DNA of 64,000 bases from Eubacterium sp. OM08-24 (lineage in GTDB: Bacteria > Bacillota > Clostridia > Oscillospirales > Acutalibacteraceae): positions 1-64,000 of the forward strand of contig NZ_QSTA01000010.1 in assembly GCF_003438075.1 (NCBI RefSeq), read 5' to 3'. Below the pieces are notes generated by a model, which saw only the letters and a list, made by a program, of their open reading frames with translations, had not been told where the DNA came from and ran no database searches. Below, one piece after another: positions 40,813 through 49,102 of this stretch (the stretch's first letter is position 1; each line of letters begins with the position of its first letter). Position numbers and translations under genes: made by a program.

Positions 40813-41649
40813 TTATAAGCCCATCATTTCTCTGATAATACGGTCACTCATCTTTACTGCACCGACAAGAACAAGCATATTAAATACAAGTTCTCCGATA
40901 TATGACCATACCTGTGTGACTGCCGCAGCGTCCGGGTTTACTGCCGGCGGACTTGACGCAAACAGTGAGAAGATTATGCAGGCAAGCACAATAACTGCAC
41001 CTTCAAGCAGTACCGCACAGTAACTTTTAATAAAACTCTTGCCCACATTCTGCGTTGGTTCTCCGGCAAAGGTAGATAGCGGTATCGGTGCTAATGCCGT
41101 ATACATATACAGTTTGAAAAATCTGCCGTAAACCGTCATTATCAGAATGAATGACAACACCGTAATAAAAAGACCGCCTATCAGAGTCACTGCCCATAGC
41201 GGAATACTTTCAAAGAATCCGCAGTCCTCAATGGTTGTTACCATTTCGGATGGGAGCGTCGTTTGATTCGGAGTTCCAAATCCCGATGATGTCATAATGG
41301 TTGAAATGATACCTTGAACGATATTGAATAAAGCAAGCATAAGCTCCATACCGTAGGTTATGACACCTTTGGCAATGGCAAAGCGAACAAACAATTTCAG
41401 TGCGTGCTCCGGCTTTTTCACATTGGTAAAGCTTCCGCAGGTACGGACAACTCCCACCACAAAGAACAGCACTAATAGTGCAAGCCCGATTGCCTGAACT
41501 GCTCCGTTAATAGTTACCATCACATTCCATATGCTTCCGCCTTTGAAATCCTGCGGTGTTGTGGTTAAAAGCCGCCATATCTCGCTTAATTTATCGTTCC
41601 AAGTTTCAAGAGCGTTTTCGAGGTTTTGAACTACCCAGTTATCGCTCAT
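40813..41649 (-). CDS. VirB6/TrbL-like channel membrane protein
   Basis: The protein has 278 residues and at least five hydrophobic segments: AIGLALLVLFFVVGVV, AKGVITYGMELMLALFNIVQGI, LWAVTLIGGLFITVLSFILIM, AVLLEGAVIVLACIIFSLFA and ELVFNMLVLVGAVKMS. The short N-terminal soluble part DNWVVQNLENALETWNDKLSEIW and the YMYTALAPIPLSTFAG loop are typical of Tn1549-type VirB6/CD0411 proteins. It forms the membrane pore of the transfer apparatus. Confidence 0.9.
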   Translation of the reverse strand: MSDNWVVQNLENALETWNDKLSEIWRLLTTTPQDFKGGSIWNVMVTINGAVQAIGLALLVLFFVVGVVRTCGSFTNVKKPEHALKLFVRFAIAKGVITYGMELMLALFNIVQGIISTIMTSSGFGTPNQTTLPSEMVTTIEDCGFFESIPLWAVTLIGGLFITVLSFILIMTVYGRFFKLYMYTALAPIPLSTFAGEPTQNVGKSFIKSYCAVLLEGAVIVLACIIFSLFASSPPAVNPDAAAVTQVWSYIGELVFNMLVLVGAVKMSDRIIREMMGL

Positions 41650-41720
41650 TCATTCGCACCTCCTTGTAAAAATAGGGCATACCCGTTTTAGCGAGTATGC
41701 CCCGTGATAACTGTTGCTTC

Positions 41721-42080
41721 TTAGCCTGTGATAAGAGTAAGGATTTCTTTTGCGAAAGTAATGATGATACCTCCGGCAAGAGTAAGAAAACCGTTTGCTC
41801 TCTGGGACGGGTCGTGGGACTTCAAAGAAAGTCCGACCTGCACGATACCGAAGCCGAGCAGGATAAGTCCGATTGCACGGATAAGTCCGAAAATGAAATC
41901 GGACAGATTGTTTACTACCGTGATAGGGTCGTTCGCCGCAAATGCGGTTACACCTGTGCCGAGTACAACGGTCATCGCCAATACTGCCACACAATAAGCA
42001 CGATAGCCTTTCTTGACTTTTCCGGTCATCGGCAGTTTAGAAGTTGCTTTGTTTTCTGTGTTTTTCTTAAAAAATCTCAT
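41721..42080 (-). CDS. Maff2 family small membrane protein
   Basis: The protein has 119 residues. A basic N-terminus is followed by two membrane helices: AVLAMTVVLGTGVTAFAA, then DFIFGLIRAIGLILLGFGIVQVGLSLKSHDPSQRANGF and GGIIITFAKEILTLI. The SHDPSQRANGFL segment is the Maff2 signature. It resembles a VirB2-like pilin in size and topology and always lies between virD4 and virB6 in this ICE class. Confidence 0.9.
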   Translation of the reverse strand: MRFFKKNTENKATSKLPMTGKVKKGYRAYCVAVLAMTVVLGTGVTAFAANDPITVVNNLSDFIFGLIRAIGLILLGFGIVQVGLSLKSHDPSQRANGFLTLAGGIIITFAKEILTLITG

Positions 42081-42098
42081 TGTAATTTCCTCCTGTGA

Positions 42099-43889
42099 TT
42101 AAAAATTGTTATCTACTTCAAAATCCTCATCGGACAGAAGTTCATAAGTGGTTTCTCCGTAATTGCTTTCCTCAACCTCATCCGGGTCAATGGCAAGAAC
42201 GGAAATAGATGAGTGCGGTATCGTCACTTCTCCGTGCTTGTACGGTTTCTCTTTTCCGTCTGTGGTCAATGCCACATTCGGGGGCTTCAAGATGTCGTAC
42301 TTAAAATCCATAATCGGTCGCTCCCCTCGGATAAATAAAATCGCATATTGGTTACCCAGCATACGCACTTCATCCGGAGTGAGAAGCTCACGACCGCTTA
42401 TCTGATAATTGGTGGAGTAGTTACCGCTTCGCCCGGAACTCTTACCGTAAGTGTTCGTGTCGATGGTTTCCTTACCAAGCAGCTCCGACACATATTTGTG
42501 TGTGCTTTGCTCGTTGCCGCCAAGATACAGAAATTCATCGCAGTTGCCCACGATACTTTCCCATTGCTTTTCAAACAAGGCTTTAAGCTGTGCCAAGTTC
42601 TGTAAGATGATACTGACCGACACACCTCTGGAACGCATTACCGAAAGTATCTTGTCAAAGTCATCCGGCAAAGAAACATTGGCAAATTCGTCCATCAGAA
42701 AATGAACGGGAACGGGAAGCGAACCCCCGTGGATATGGTCGGCGGCATAGAATAACTGCTGAAACAGTTGAGTATATAAAATCGACACCAGAAAATTAAA
42801 ACTGGAGTCGTTATCGGGTATCAGGGCAAACAAGGCGACTTTTTTCTCGCCCATAGAGGGCAGGTCTAACTCGTCTGCCGAAGTTAAAGAAGCAAGACTT
42901 TCAAGATTGAATTTCTCAAGCCTTGCGGCAAGCGTTATCTGAATGGATTTCAACGTCTTTGCCGAACCGGAATGATAGGAACGGTAATACTTTAGAGCAA
43001 TATGGTCGGGATTGTTCATCTCAAGCTCGGCAAATAATTCATCGAGAGGAGATGGTCTTGTATCTTCCTCATCCTCAATCGAACCGGCTCTGAGCATTTC
43101 CATAACCATTGCAAAGTTCTGTTCTTCCTCCGGTGCTTCATAGCGTAAATAAAACACCAACGCCAAAAGAAGCATAGAAGCCGAGGTGTCCCAAAACGGG
43201 TCTTGGGACTGACTGCCCTTTGGTGTGGTGCTTTTGAATAAGTTAGTTACAAGTTTCTGCACATCGTTGTCGTTCTGAAGATACACAAAAGGATTGTAAC
43301 AGTGGCTCTTTTCCATAGAGATAAGGTCAAGAACTCTGACCTCATATCCTTTTTTCTCAAGAAGTTTTCCCGTATCCCTCAAGATTTCGCCTTTCGGGTC
43401 AAGGATTACAAAAGAGGTATTGCACTGCATAAGGTTGGGCTTACAGTAAAATCTTGTTTTACCTGCACCGGAACCGCCACATACCAGTGTATTCAGATTT
43501 CGTCTGTGCTTTTTCGCATTCAGTCCGATACGGACATTCTGCGTCATCAGCTTATTATCGGAGTACGGAGACTGTCTGTACTTCTTATCCACGGCTCTTG
43601 CATTGCCCCATTTTGCAGAACCGTGTTCCTCCCGCCTGCGGTAGTTTCTCTGTGTGGAGAAATATATCCCGATACCCATTCCATAGCACAAAAGCAAAAT
43701 GAGGACAGTTTTCACGCTGTCCCCACAAACTTCTATATGAAACGGATTGTTAAATACATTCATCAGGCTCGGCAATATCTCCGGCAATCCGCCTTTAACT
43801 GACGGAGCTATGAGAAGTGCCAGCCACACAACCGGAACAATACCGATGACAGAAAGAATAATCGCAGACTGTCTTTCGTTATCTCGCAT
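42099..43889 (-). CDS. virD4: VirD4/TraG-type coupling protein
   Basis: The protein has 596 residues. Two N-terminal membrane helices are followed by Walker A LVCGGSGAGKTRFYCKPNL at ~135, with FVILDPKGEIL just after, and Walker B in PVHFLMDEFANVSLPDDF; ISIILQNLAQLKALF follows. It brings the relaxase-DNA complex to the channel. The end overlaps nothing; the start overlaps the 43879 gene by 11 nt. Confidence 0.96.
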   Translation of the reverse strand: MRDNERQSAIILSVIGIVPVVWLALLIAPSVKGGLPEILPSLMNVFNNPFHIEVCGDSVKTVLILLLCYGMGIGIYFSTQRNYRRREEHGSAKWGNARAVDKKYRQSPYSDNKLMTQNVRIGLNAKKHRRNLNTLVCGGSGAGKTRFYCKPNLMQCNTSFVILDPKGEILRDTGKLLEKKGYEVRVLDLISMEKSHCYNPFVYLQNDNDVQKLVTNLFKSTTPKGSQSQDPFWDTSASMLLLALVFYLRYEAPEEEQNFAMVMEMLRAGSIEDEEDTRPSPLDELFAELEMNNPDHIALKYYRSYHSGSAKTLKSIQITLAARLEKFNLESLASLTSADELDLPSMGEKKVALFALIPDNDSSFNFLVSILYTQLFQQLFYAADHIHGGSLPVPVHFLMDEFANVSLPDDFDKILSVMRSRGVSVSIILQNLAQLKALFEKQWESIVGNCDEFLYLGGNEQSTHKYVSELLGKETIDTNTYGKSSGRSGNYSTNYQISGRELLTPDEVRMLGNQYAILFIRGERPIMDFKYDILKPPNVALTTDGKEKPYKHGEVTIPHSSISVLAIDPDEVEESNYGETTYELLSDEDFEVDNNF

Positions 43890-44082
43890 CGCCGGAGCGT
43901 TCCTTTTCGATAACCTTGAATTTTTTCTTTGGGGCAGTCCCGACCTTGATAATCAGATCGTCCACAGCATCGGTTGATTTCCCCTCGTTCATTAAATCTG
44001 TTTTCTCATCATTGAGAGAACGGATAACGATACCGTGTTCATAATCATCCAACGCTATATGGTAAAGTTCTTCTTTCGCCAT
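43879..44082 (-). CDS. Small hypothetical protein of the transfer operon
   Basis: The protein has 67 residues: MAKEELYHIALDDYEHGIVIRSLNDEKTDLMNEG, then a basic KKKFKVIEKERSGDAR tail. It has no known domain. It is flanked by virD4 and the ArdC/LtrC-like gene with tight spacing, and is a constant small member of this operon type. Confidence 0.7.
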   Translation of the reverse strand: MAKEELYHIALDDYEHGIVIRSLNDEKTDLMNEGKSTDAVDDLIIKVGTAPKKKFKVIEKERSGDAR

Positions 44083-44093
44083 ATCTGTACCTC

Positions 44094-44978
44094 TTATCTT
44101 TCATAATCTTTTGTGCGTGCCTGCTTTTTCTTATACAGTTCGTCTGATACACGGGAATGAATATCTGTCATCGCATTTCTCGTCTTGGAAAGTTCAAAAC
44201 GAATGTCCTTCGGCTCTTTGTTAGTGAGCTTATCCGGAATACGGTTAATGGCAAAATTCTGTGTATCAATACCGTACTTTTTGCAAAGCATATATCCGAT
44301 ACATACCGCCTGAAATCCCATATCGGAACGACTGTAACTGTCGCTGTTGATGGAAAGCTGTGCGTGCCCCAGTTCCTGTGCCACACACTGAGCAACCGCT
44401 ACGCTGTCTCCCACATCACGCTTTACATACAAGGTTTGCTCCTCATTGTTATAGAACGCTGCCATATTCGGATAGGGGAGGTCGTTTGTCGCTTCCACAT
44501 TCACAGGCGAGGAATCAAGCATTGTGGTAATCAGTGCTTTCGGGTCACGATTAGCTGTCGGTGCAGGCGGTCGTTTCCCATTGGTCTGTGACACATCAAA
44601 CACTTTCTTCACATTGTAGGAAATGCCTGTTGTACCGTCACGCTTTGCATATTCCACCGGTTCAAGAATGGAAATACTCTTAGCACCTTTTGTGATTTTA
44701 ATGTTGTCTTTGCTCCAGTCATCAAAATCTTTAAGCTGTACCGCCTGCGGATACTGCTTGTAAATCAAAAGTGCGTTGACTGCCGAATATCTGTCAAGTC
44801 GGCTCTGCGTATCAAGGAACGCTTTGAATTTCTCCGGCGAAGATACAATTTCTTTCGCCGCTTCATCCGCAAGCTGATACACACCGTCTTTCTCAGCTCG
44901 TTTCTTCTCAGCATATTCCTCTTTGGAAAGTCTCGGTCGCTGAGTGCCTGCTTTTGCAGGAGTAAAGTTTTCTGTCAT
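44094..44978 (-). CDS. ArdC/LtrC-like antirestriction-type protein
   Basis: The protein has 294 residues. The N-terminal ArdC-like single-strand DNA-binding domain is KAFLDTQSRLDRYSAVNALLIYKQYPQAVQLKDFDDWSK. A C-terminal protease-like domain carries VAQCVAQELGHAQLS. The usual first His of HExxH is Gln here, so the zinc protease site is probably dead. LtrC/ArdC proteins protect entering single-strand DNA. It lies between pcfB and virD4. Confidence 0.8.
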   Translation of the reverse strand: MTENFTPAKAGTQRPRLSKEEYAEKKRAEKDGVYQLADEAAKEIVSSPEKFKAFLDTQSRLDRYSAVNALLIYKQYPQAVQLKDFDDWSKDNIKITKGAKSISILEPVEYAKRDGTTGISYNVKKVFDVSQTNGKRPPAPTANRDPKALITTMLDSSPVNVEATNDLPYPNMAAFYNNEEQTLYVKRDVGDSVAVAQCVAQELGHAQLSINSDSYSRSDMGFQAVCIGYMLCKKYGIDTQNFAINRIPDKLTNKEPKDIRFELSKTRNAMTDIHSRVSDELYKKKQARTKDYER

Positions 44979-44983
44979 TGTAA

Positions 44984-45790
44984 TTACCTCTCTTTCGGTT
45001 TCTTGGATTTTGTTTTCGGCTGTTGGTGTACCGTCTGCTTCGGTGCAGAAGAATGCTTTGCCTTATCTGTTTCCGGCTCTTTGCGTTCTGCTTCTTTTTG
45101 CTGTTTTGCCTTAGCCTTATAGCGGTCAAGTTTTTCTTTGACCGATGGCTTCTTCTGTCTGTCAACAGCAATACCCTTATCAGTTTGCATATCTTCCGGC
45201 TCTGAGTTTTGCCTTGACGGAGGGTTTTTGTCCGTTTTGGCGGTTGTGGGGTTTGACTGTGCGTTTTCCTCTTTTTGAAGTGGTTTTCGTACAGCTTCCT
45301 CCGTGATGATTTCATTCTTGGATTTTGTCGGTTTATCTTTTTCCACGGCTTCTCGTTTTTCAACCGCTTTCTGCGATTCTGTTACGATTGCCGCCTTATC
45401 CACCTTACCGAGTTCAAACCTCTCAACGATTCTCTGAATTTTAGAAGCGTCCTCCGCACGTGCGATAATATCAATCGGGACATTATCTCCCCTTGTGTTC
45501 TTATCTCGGAGAACACAATAGAGAACACCGTAGCGTTTTGCCTGTTCGGTAAACTTCTTTAAATCCTTATTCGGAATGGAAAATACCTTCAACTCCTTGC
45601 CTGATTTAATCATATTGGTAAGACGGGCTTTGCCTCTTGTCTTATTCGCCTGCGTTGCTTCCTGTTTTAATACGGAAGCAAGAAGAATTGCGATATTCTT
45701 TGCGGCTGAACCGGTAAGTCTTGCAGCAACTTCAAAGCCTTCAAGGGATAACCTGACGACCTGTTCGGCTGCGTCACCTGAATTTGTCAT
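44984..45790 (-). CDS. PcfB family (DUF3801) conjugation protein
   Basis: The protein has 268 residues from the ATG at 45790 (AAAGGAGC ahead; the earlier ATG lies in the relaxase). Residues 1-130 are the PcfB/DUF3801 domain: GDAAEQVVRLSLEGFEVAARLTGSAAKNIAILLASVLKQE, FSIPNKDLKKFTEQAKRYGVLYCVLRDKN. The second half is a Lys/Glu-rich disordered tail. PcfB-type proteins help the relaxase meet the coupling protein. Confidence 0.9.
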   Translation of the reverse strand: MTNSGDAAEQVVRLSLEGFEVAARLTGSAAKNIAILLASVLKQEATQANKTRGKARLTNMIKSGKELKVFSIPNKDLKKFTEQAKRYGVLYCVLRDKNTRGDNVPIDIIARAEDASKIQRIVERFELGKVDKAAIVTESQKAVEKREAVEKDKPTKSKNEIITEEAVRKPLQKEENAQSNPTTAKTDKNPPSRQNSEPEDMQTDKGIAVDRQKKPSVKEKLDRYKAKAKQQKEAERKEPETDKAKHSSAPKQTVHQQPKTKSKKPKER

Positions 45791-47138
45791 TTCGCTTTTG
45801 CTCCTTTCGCTGTTGTTTTTCTTCTTCGGCTCTGATTGTTTCAAGGTTCTTCTCCATAACCTTTGACCTCTCGGCAATGTCGTCACAGAGACGAACCTCT
45901 TTGTTCAGCTCCCGAATTTTGTCGCTTACCGTCGAAATCTGTTCTTTGACCTTAGACAGCTCATCGTCACTCATCTTTGTTCTTGCTTTTTTTCGCAGGT
46001 GCGTTCTGTCGTCATTCAAAGTTTTAATTTGACCTTTCAGCGACTCTTTATATGAGAAAAGCTGCTCGTCCGTAGAAATATTTTCTCGTCCGAGCAGCCT
46101 TGTCTCCGCTGTGATTTTATCCAGCTTCAATAAATCCTCTTTCAAAAGGTAGTGAAGTCTTGCTGTATTCTGTTTTTTGTATTTGGGCAGATAACCGAGT
46201 CTGTAACAGTAATGCAGATACAAACCATACAGTCCGTACACTTTTTTGATTTTATTTTCTTTTGTAGGCAATCGGTACTGCCTGATAACCACCGTCTGCT
46301 TTGCAAACGGAACTATGCGTACTCTCTGATTTTCCATAAGCCTACGCCTGATTGCTTCCTCGGTATAATCTTCTCCGAGATTTTTAAGTCGTATGGGTTT
46401 CGTGTACCCTTTTGGTACAATCGTCCAATACTTCCGGCTCTCACTTAGACAATGCTCATATCCCATCTGCGTAAGTGCGTAATCAAGACTTCTGATATTT
46501 GTGCTGTGGGCAATCGCTTCATCTATGGCTTCTCGCACCATAGAATATCTGGTCGGCATTCCCGCCTGTTCCTGCTTATAGTAGTAAGAGGATTGCTTAC
46601 TGCGATTCGGGTTTGGATTGTAATATAATCCATATTTCTCACAAATACGGTCGGCAACTTTTCTGAACTTAAACCACGAAGTATCTTGACATCGCTTGCC
46701 GTCTTTGAATGAAACAGAGTTAATTACATAGTGGCAATGCAGGTGCTTGGTGTTTAGGTGCGTTGTAACAACAACCTGAAATCTTTTCCCCCACACTTCG
46801 TTTGCAAACTCCATCCCGATTTTCTGTGCAAGCTCCGGTGTGATATTTTGTTCCTTAAAACTCAAATATCCGTGATAGGCTTGTATGCCATCCTCTTTCC
46901 CATACGCCTGCTTGACTGACACAAATTGGTCACGGGCAGTGGTCGGATTACAGTTGATACCTTCCACAAAATATTCTCGTTCGGTTTTTTCTTCGTCCTT
47001 TGCATAGGAGAGAACATCGGCAAGTGCCTGATATTGTTCCTCGGTATAAATATCTGCCGCCGTCTTTTCAGGATTGGCAGCATAGTCGATAACCTGACCG
47101 AGCCTTGAATTGACCGTCCACAACTTGCTTACTGCCAT
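45774..47138 (-). CDS. Relaxase (MobP-type mobilization nuclease)
   Basis: The protein has 454 residues. The N-terminus is LWTVNSRLGQVIDYAANPEKT. The metal-binding three-His motif HLHCHYVIN is at residues 132-140 (H132, H134, H136). A coiled-coil C-terminus follows. It nicks oriT and stays on the 5' end. It overlaps mobC (10 nt) and pcfB (17 nt), so the three are coupled. Size and motifs match Tn1549/CTn relaxases. Confidence 0.94.
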   Translation of the reverse strand: MAVSKLWTVNSRLGQVIDYAANPEKTAADIYTEEQYQALADVLSYAKDEEKTEREYFVEGINCNPTTARDQFVSVKQAYGKEDGIQAYHGYLSFKEQNITPELAQKIGMEFANEVWGKRFQVVVTTHLNTKHLHCHYVINSVSFKDGKRCQDTSWFKFRKVADRICEKYGLYYNPNPNRSKQSSYYYKQEQAGMPTRYSMVREAIDEAIAHSTNIRSLDYALTQMGYEHCLSESRKYWTIVPKGYTKPIRLKNLGEDYTEEAIRRRLMENQRVRIVPFAKQTVVIRQYRLPTKENKIKKVYGLYGLYLHYCYRLGYLPKYKKQNTARLHYLLKEDLLKLDKITAETRLLGRENISTDEQLFSYKESLKGQIKTLNDDRTHLRKKARTKMSDDELSKVKEQISTVSDKIRELNKEVRLCDDIAERSKVMEKNLETIRAEEEKQQRKEQKRNDKFR

Positions 47139-47482
47139 TTCATTTCACTCTTATCGGGTCTTAAATAAGTACGCTCAATATCTGCCTGAAACTTATGCCA
47201 ACGCTCCGCTTCCTTTTTAAGCTGCGGTGCGTCAACAAAGCCAAGAGCGTTTGCTTTAACTGCAAGTTGATTGATGTTGTTGCCGATAGAAGAAAGCTCA
47301 CGCATTACATCATAAAATCTTTCGTCTGGCTTTTCTCTCGGCTCATATCCTCGAAGAAGCAAACGGATAAGTCCGGCTTCACTCAGGCAAGCCTTTTTTG
47401 CCTTCTTCTGCAAATCCTGTGCTTCATCTCGACTGAACCTAACAATCTTCTGAATGTTTCTTTTCCTCATTTTCTGTGCCAT
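47129..47482 (-). CDS. mobC: MobC-like relaxosome accessory protein
   Basis: The protein has 117 residues. A ribbon-helix-helix start (RNIQKIVRFSRDEAQDLQKKAKKACLSEAGLIRLLLRG) is followed by ELSSIGNNINQLAVKANALG, the MobC signature. It binds and bends oriT DNA for the relaxase. The start is at 47482 or, 4 codons later, at 47470. Confidence 0.93.
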   Translation of the reverse strand: MAQKMRKRNIQKIVRFSRDEAQDLQKKAKKACLSEAGLIRLLLRGYEPREKPDERFYDVMRELSSIGNNINQLAVKANALGFVDAPQLKKEAERWHKFQADIERTYLRPDKSEMKWQ

Positions 47483-47597
47483 CCTTTCTTGTGATGATAT
47501 AGTGTCTGTCCTTATTTATCTGAAACAGACACATAAAAGTGACTCCGATAAAGCCGCCGGCAATTACACCGACAGCAACCAATGCTATCTCACGCAT
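47439..47597 (-). CDS. DUF3789-like single-pass membrane protein
   Basis: The protein has 52 residues: MREIALVAVGVIAGGFIGVTFMCLFQINKD and a polar tail ending KKHSEDC. The ATG at 47597 follows AAGGAG. It has one N-terminal helix with a GG motif and overlaps the mobC start by 44 nt in another frame. Small proteins of this kind (DUF3789 as I recall) precede mobC in related elements. Confidence 0.75.
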   Translation of the reverse strand: MREIALVAVGVIAGGFIGVTFMCLFQINKDRHYIITRKDGTENEEKKHSEDC

Positions 47598-47621
47598 AGC
47601 GTTCTCCTTTCTCTTGGGGTA

Positions 47622-47708
47622 TTAGGGGCAACCCCTAACGAGGTATTTGGTAGTGTGCTATCCAAATACACTGCTCGCTAAGAATATGCAGACTCTCCGG
47701 GTTGCCCC
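47622..47708. other. Candidate origin of transfer (oriT)
   Basis: Three inverted repeats fill a non-coding gap just upstream of the relaxosome genes. TTAGGGG-CAA-CCCCTAA is at 47622-47638. GTATTTGG pairs with CCAAATAC at 47643-47669, 11 nt apart. GGGGCAACCC (47625-47634) also pairs with GGGTTGCCCC (47699-47708). Stacked hairpins next to mobC and relaxase are typical of oriT. The nick site cannot be given. Confidence 0.65.
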
Positions 47709-47721
47709 ATCGTCTGTCTTT

Positions 47722-48126
47722 TTATCGCTCCATATCTTTTGAAATTGGCTTATATGCTTTCGCTTCAATGCCCTTGTCCGTCTGATAAAAACGCTCCGGA
47801 TATCGGAACTTATCCTCATACTTTTTCATCAAATCCTTTGGCATACTAAGAAAACTCTCCGACTCAATCGGTGCGTATGCGATAAAGAATTTGCCTGCAA
47901 TAATGTCGAGGATTTCCTTATCATTGGAGTAGATTGCACGGTTTAATTCCGCACCGTTCATCTTCCCTTCTTCGTTACATACGATTGCAACTTCATCATC
48001 AAAAGGCATATATTCCTCAATATATCCGCCTACGGTTTCCTGCATTGCTTCCAGCGTATCCTCAATCTCAATCTGTTTCGGATATTTGCCCGGTTCAATG
48101 AGAAGTACATTTATTTTTTCGCTCAT
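47722..48126 (-). CDS. DUF3846 family protein
   Basis: The protein has 134 residues. INVLLIEPGKYPKQIEIEDTLEAMQETVGGYIEEYMPFDDEVAIVCNEEGKMNG, then NRAI and a later DIIAGKFFIAY, is the DUF3846 pattern. These small acidic proteins are widespread in Clostridia ICEs and phages, function unknown. It overlaps the Toprim gene by 4 nt. Confidence 0.85.
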   Translation of the reverse strand: MSEKINVLLIEPGKYPKQIEIEDTLEAMQETVGGYIEEYMPFDDEVAIVCNEEGKMNGAELNRAIYSNDKEILDIIAGKFFIAYAPIESESFLSMPKDLMKKYEDKFRYPERFYQTDKGIEAKAYKPISKDMER

Positions 48127-49079
48127 CTCTCAAAACTCCTTTCATTCTTCTTCGAAATTCCTAATTTGATACACAAAAAGTCGTTGACATCTTTTCCGCA
48201 CTTGGGCGGATCGTCAACGACTTCGTATCTGTCTTTTAATTTAATTTTCAGTGCATTTGCAGCCTTTCTTCCAGCAATATCATTGTCAAAATGAAGCACG
48301 ATACGGTTAATGTTCTTATTCTTTTCAAGCAGATTTTTAAGTGTAACCGGCACTTTGGACTTTTCCGTTTCTCTGTTAGGCGAATACACGCCGGAGAGAG
48401 AAACAAGGTTTAATTTGTGCCAATCCCTGCCCTCCATCTTTGCTAATGTGGCATAAGATAACAGGTCGATGGCACATTCAAACAAGTGTACCTCTCTGCT
48501 TTCTTCATTTGTCAGCCTGAAAGAAAACTGCTTCTTGCTTCCGGTGCAGTCGCCCATAATACGACTGCTGTTTGTTGCCCGAAATGCGGCATACTTTGCT
48601 TCTTTTTTCTCGTCATAACCGATAAAAACAACATTGTGATATGGCAGTGATTCAATGATAAGTTTCTTATCAAGGCAGTAGTTTATGATTTCATAATCAA
48701 TCCCTCGACTGAAAAGATATTGCGTGACCACATCATTACTTGGACTTTTCTGCGGTAAAAGAAGCTGCTGATTTTCATAACTCCGGCTTTCTTTTTCATA
48801 GACTGGAGCAGAAACAGCACACTGTCCCATAATGGTTTCAACCGCTTCTACAAAATCAAGTCCTTTGACTTTGATAAGATAGTCAAGGGCAGATTTGCCA
48901 CCGATACCTCTCGACCACCACATCCATTTCCCGTTTGAAATCTTCAAACTGTCGTGTTCTCTGGTACAGTAAGTGTTACCACTATAACGGACAAGTTCGC
49001 CCGGTTCATAGGTGCGAAGATAGGTCAGCAAATCCATTCTCTTTGCTTCGATTATGACTTCCGGTGCTATATATGGCAT
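48123..49079 (-). CDS. DUF3991/Toprim domain protein (primase-like)
   Basis: The protein has 318 residues from the ATG at 49079. The N-terminal part (VIIEAKRMDLLTYLRTYEPGELVRYSGNTYCTREHDSLKISNGKWMWWSRGIGG) resembles the CHC2/DUF3991 zinc-less primase lead. The C-terminal Toprim fold has INRIVLHFDNDIAGRKAANALK, with DND as metal site, then PPKCGKDVNDFL. It probably primes or processes the transferred strand. Confidence 0.87.
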   Translation of the reverse strand: MPYIAPEVIIEAKRMDLLTYLRTYEPGELVRYSGNTYCTREHDSLKISNGKWMWWSRGIGGKSALDYLIKVKGLDFVEAVETIMGQCAVSAPVYEKESRSYENQQLLLPQKSPSNDVVTQYLFSRGIDYEIINYCLDKKLIIESLPYHNVVFIGYDEKKEAKYAAFRATNSSRIMGDCTGSKKQFSFRLTNEESREVHLFECAIDLLSYATLAKMEGRDWHKLNLVSLSGVYSPNRETEKSKVPVTLKNLLEKNKNINRIVLHFDNDIAGRKAANALKIKLKDRYEVVDDPPKCGKDVNDFLCIKLGISKKNERSFER

Positions 49080-49102
49080 ACTGACCACCTCACATTTCTT
49101 CC

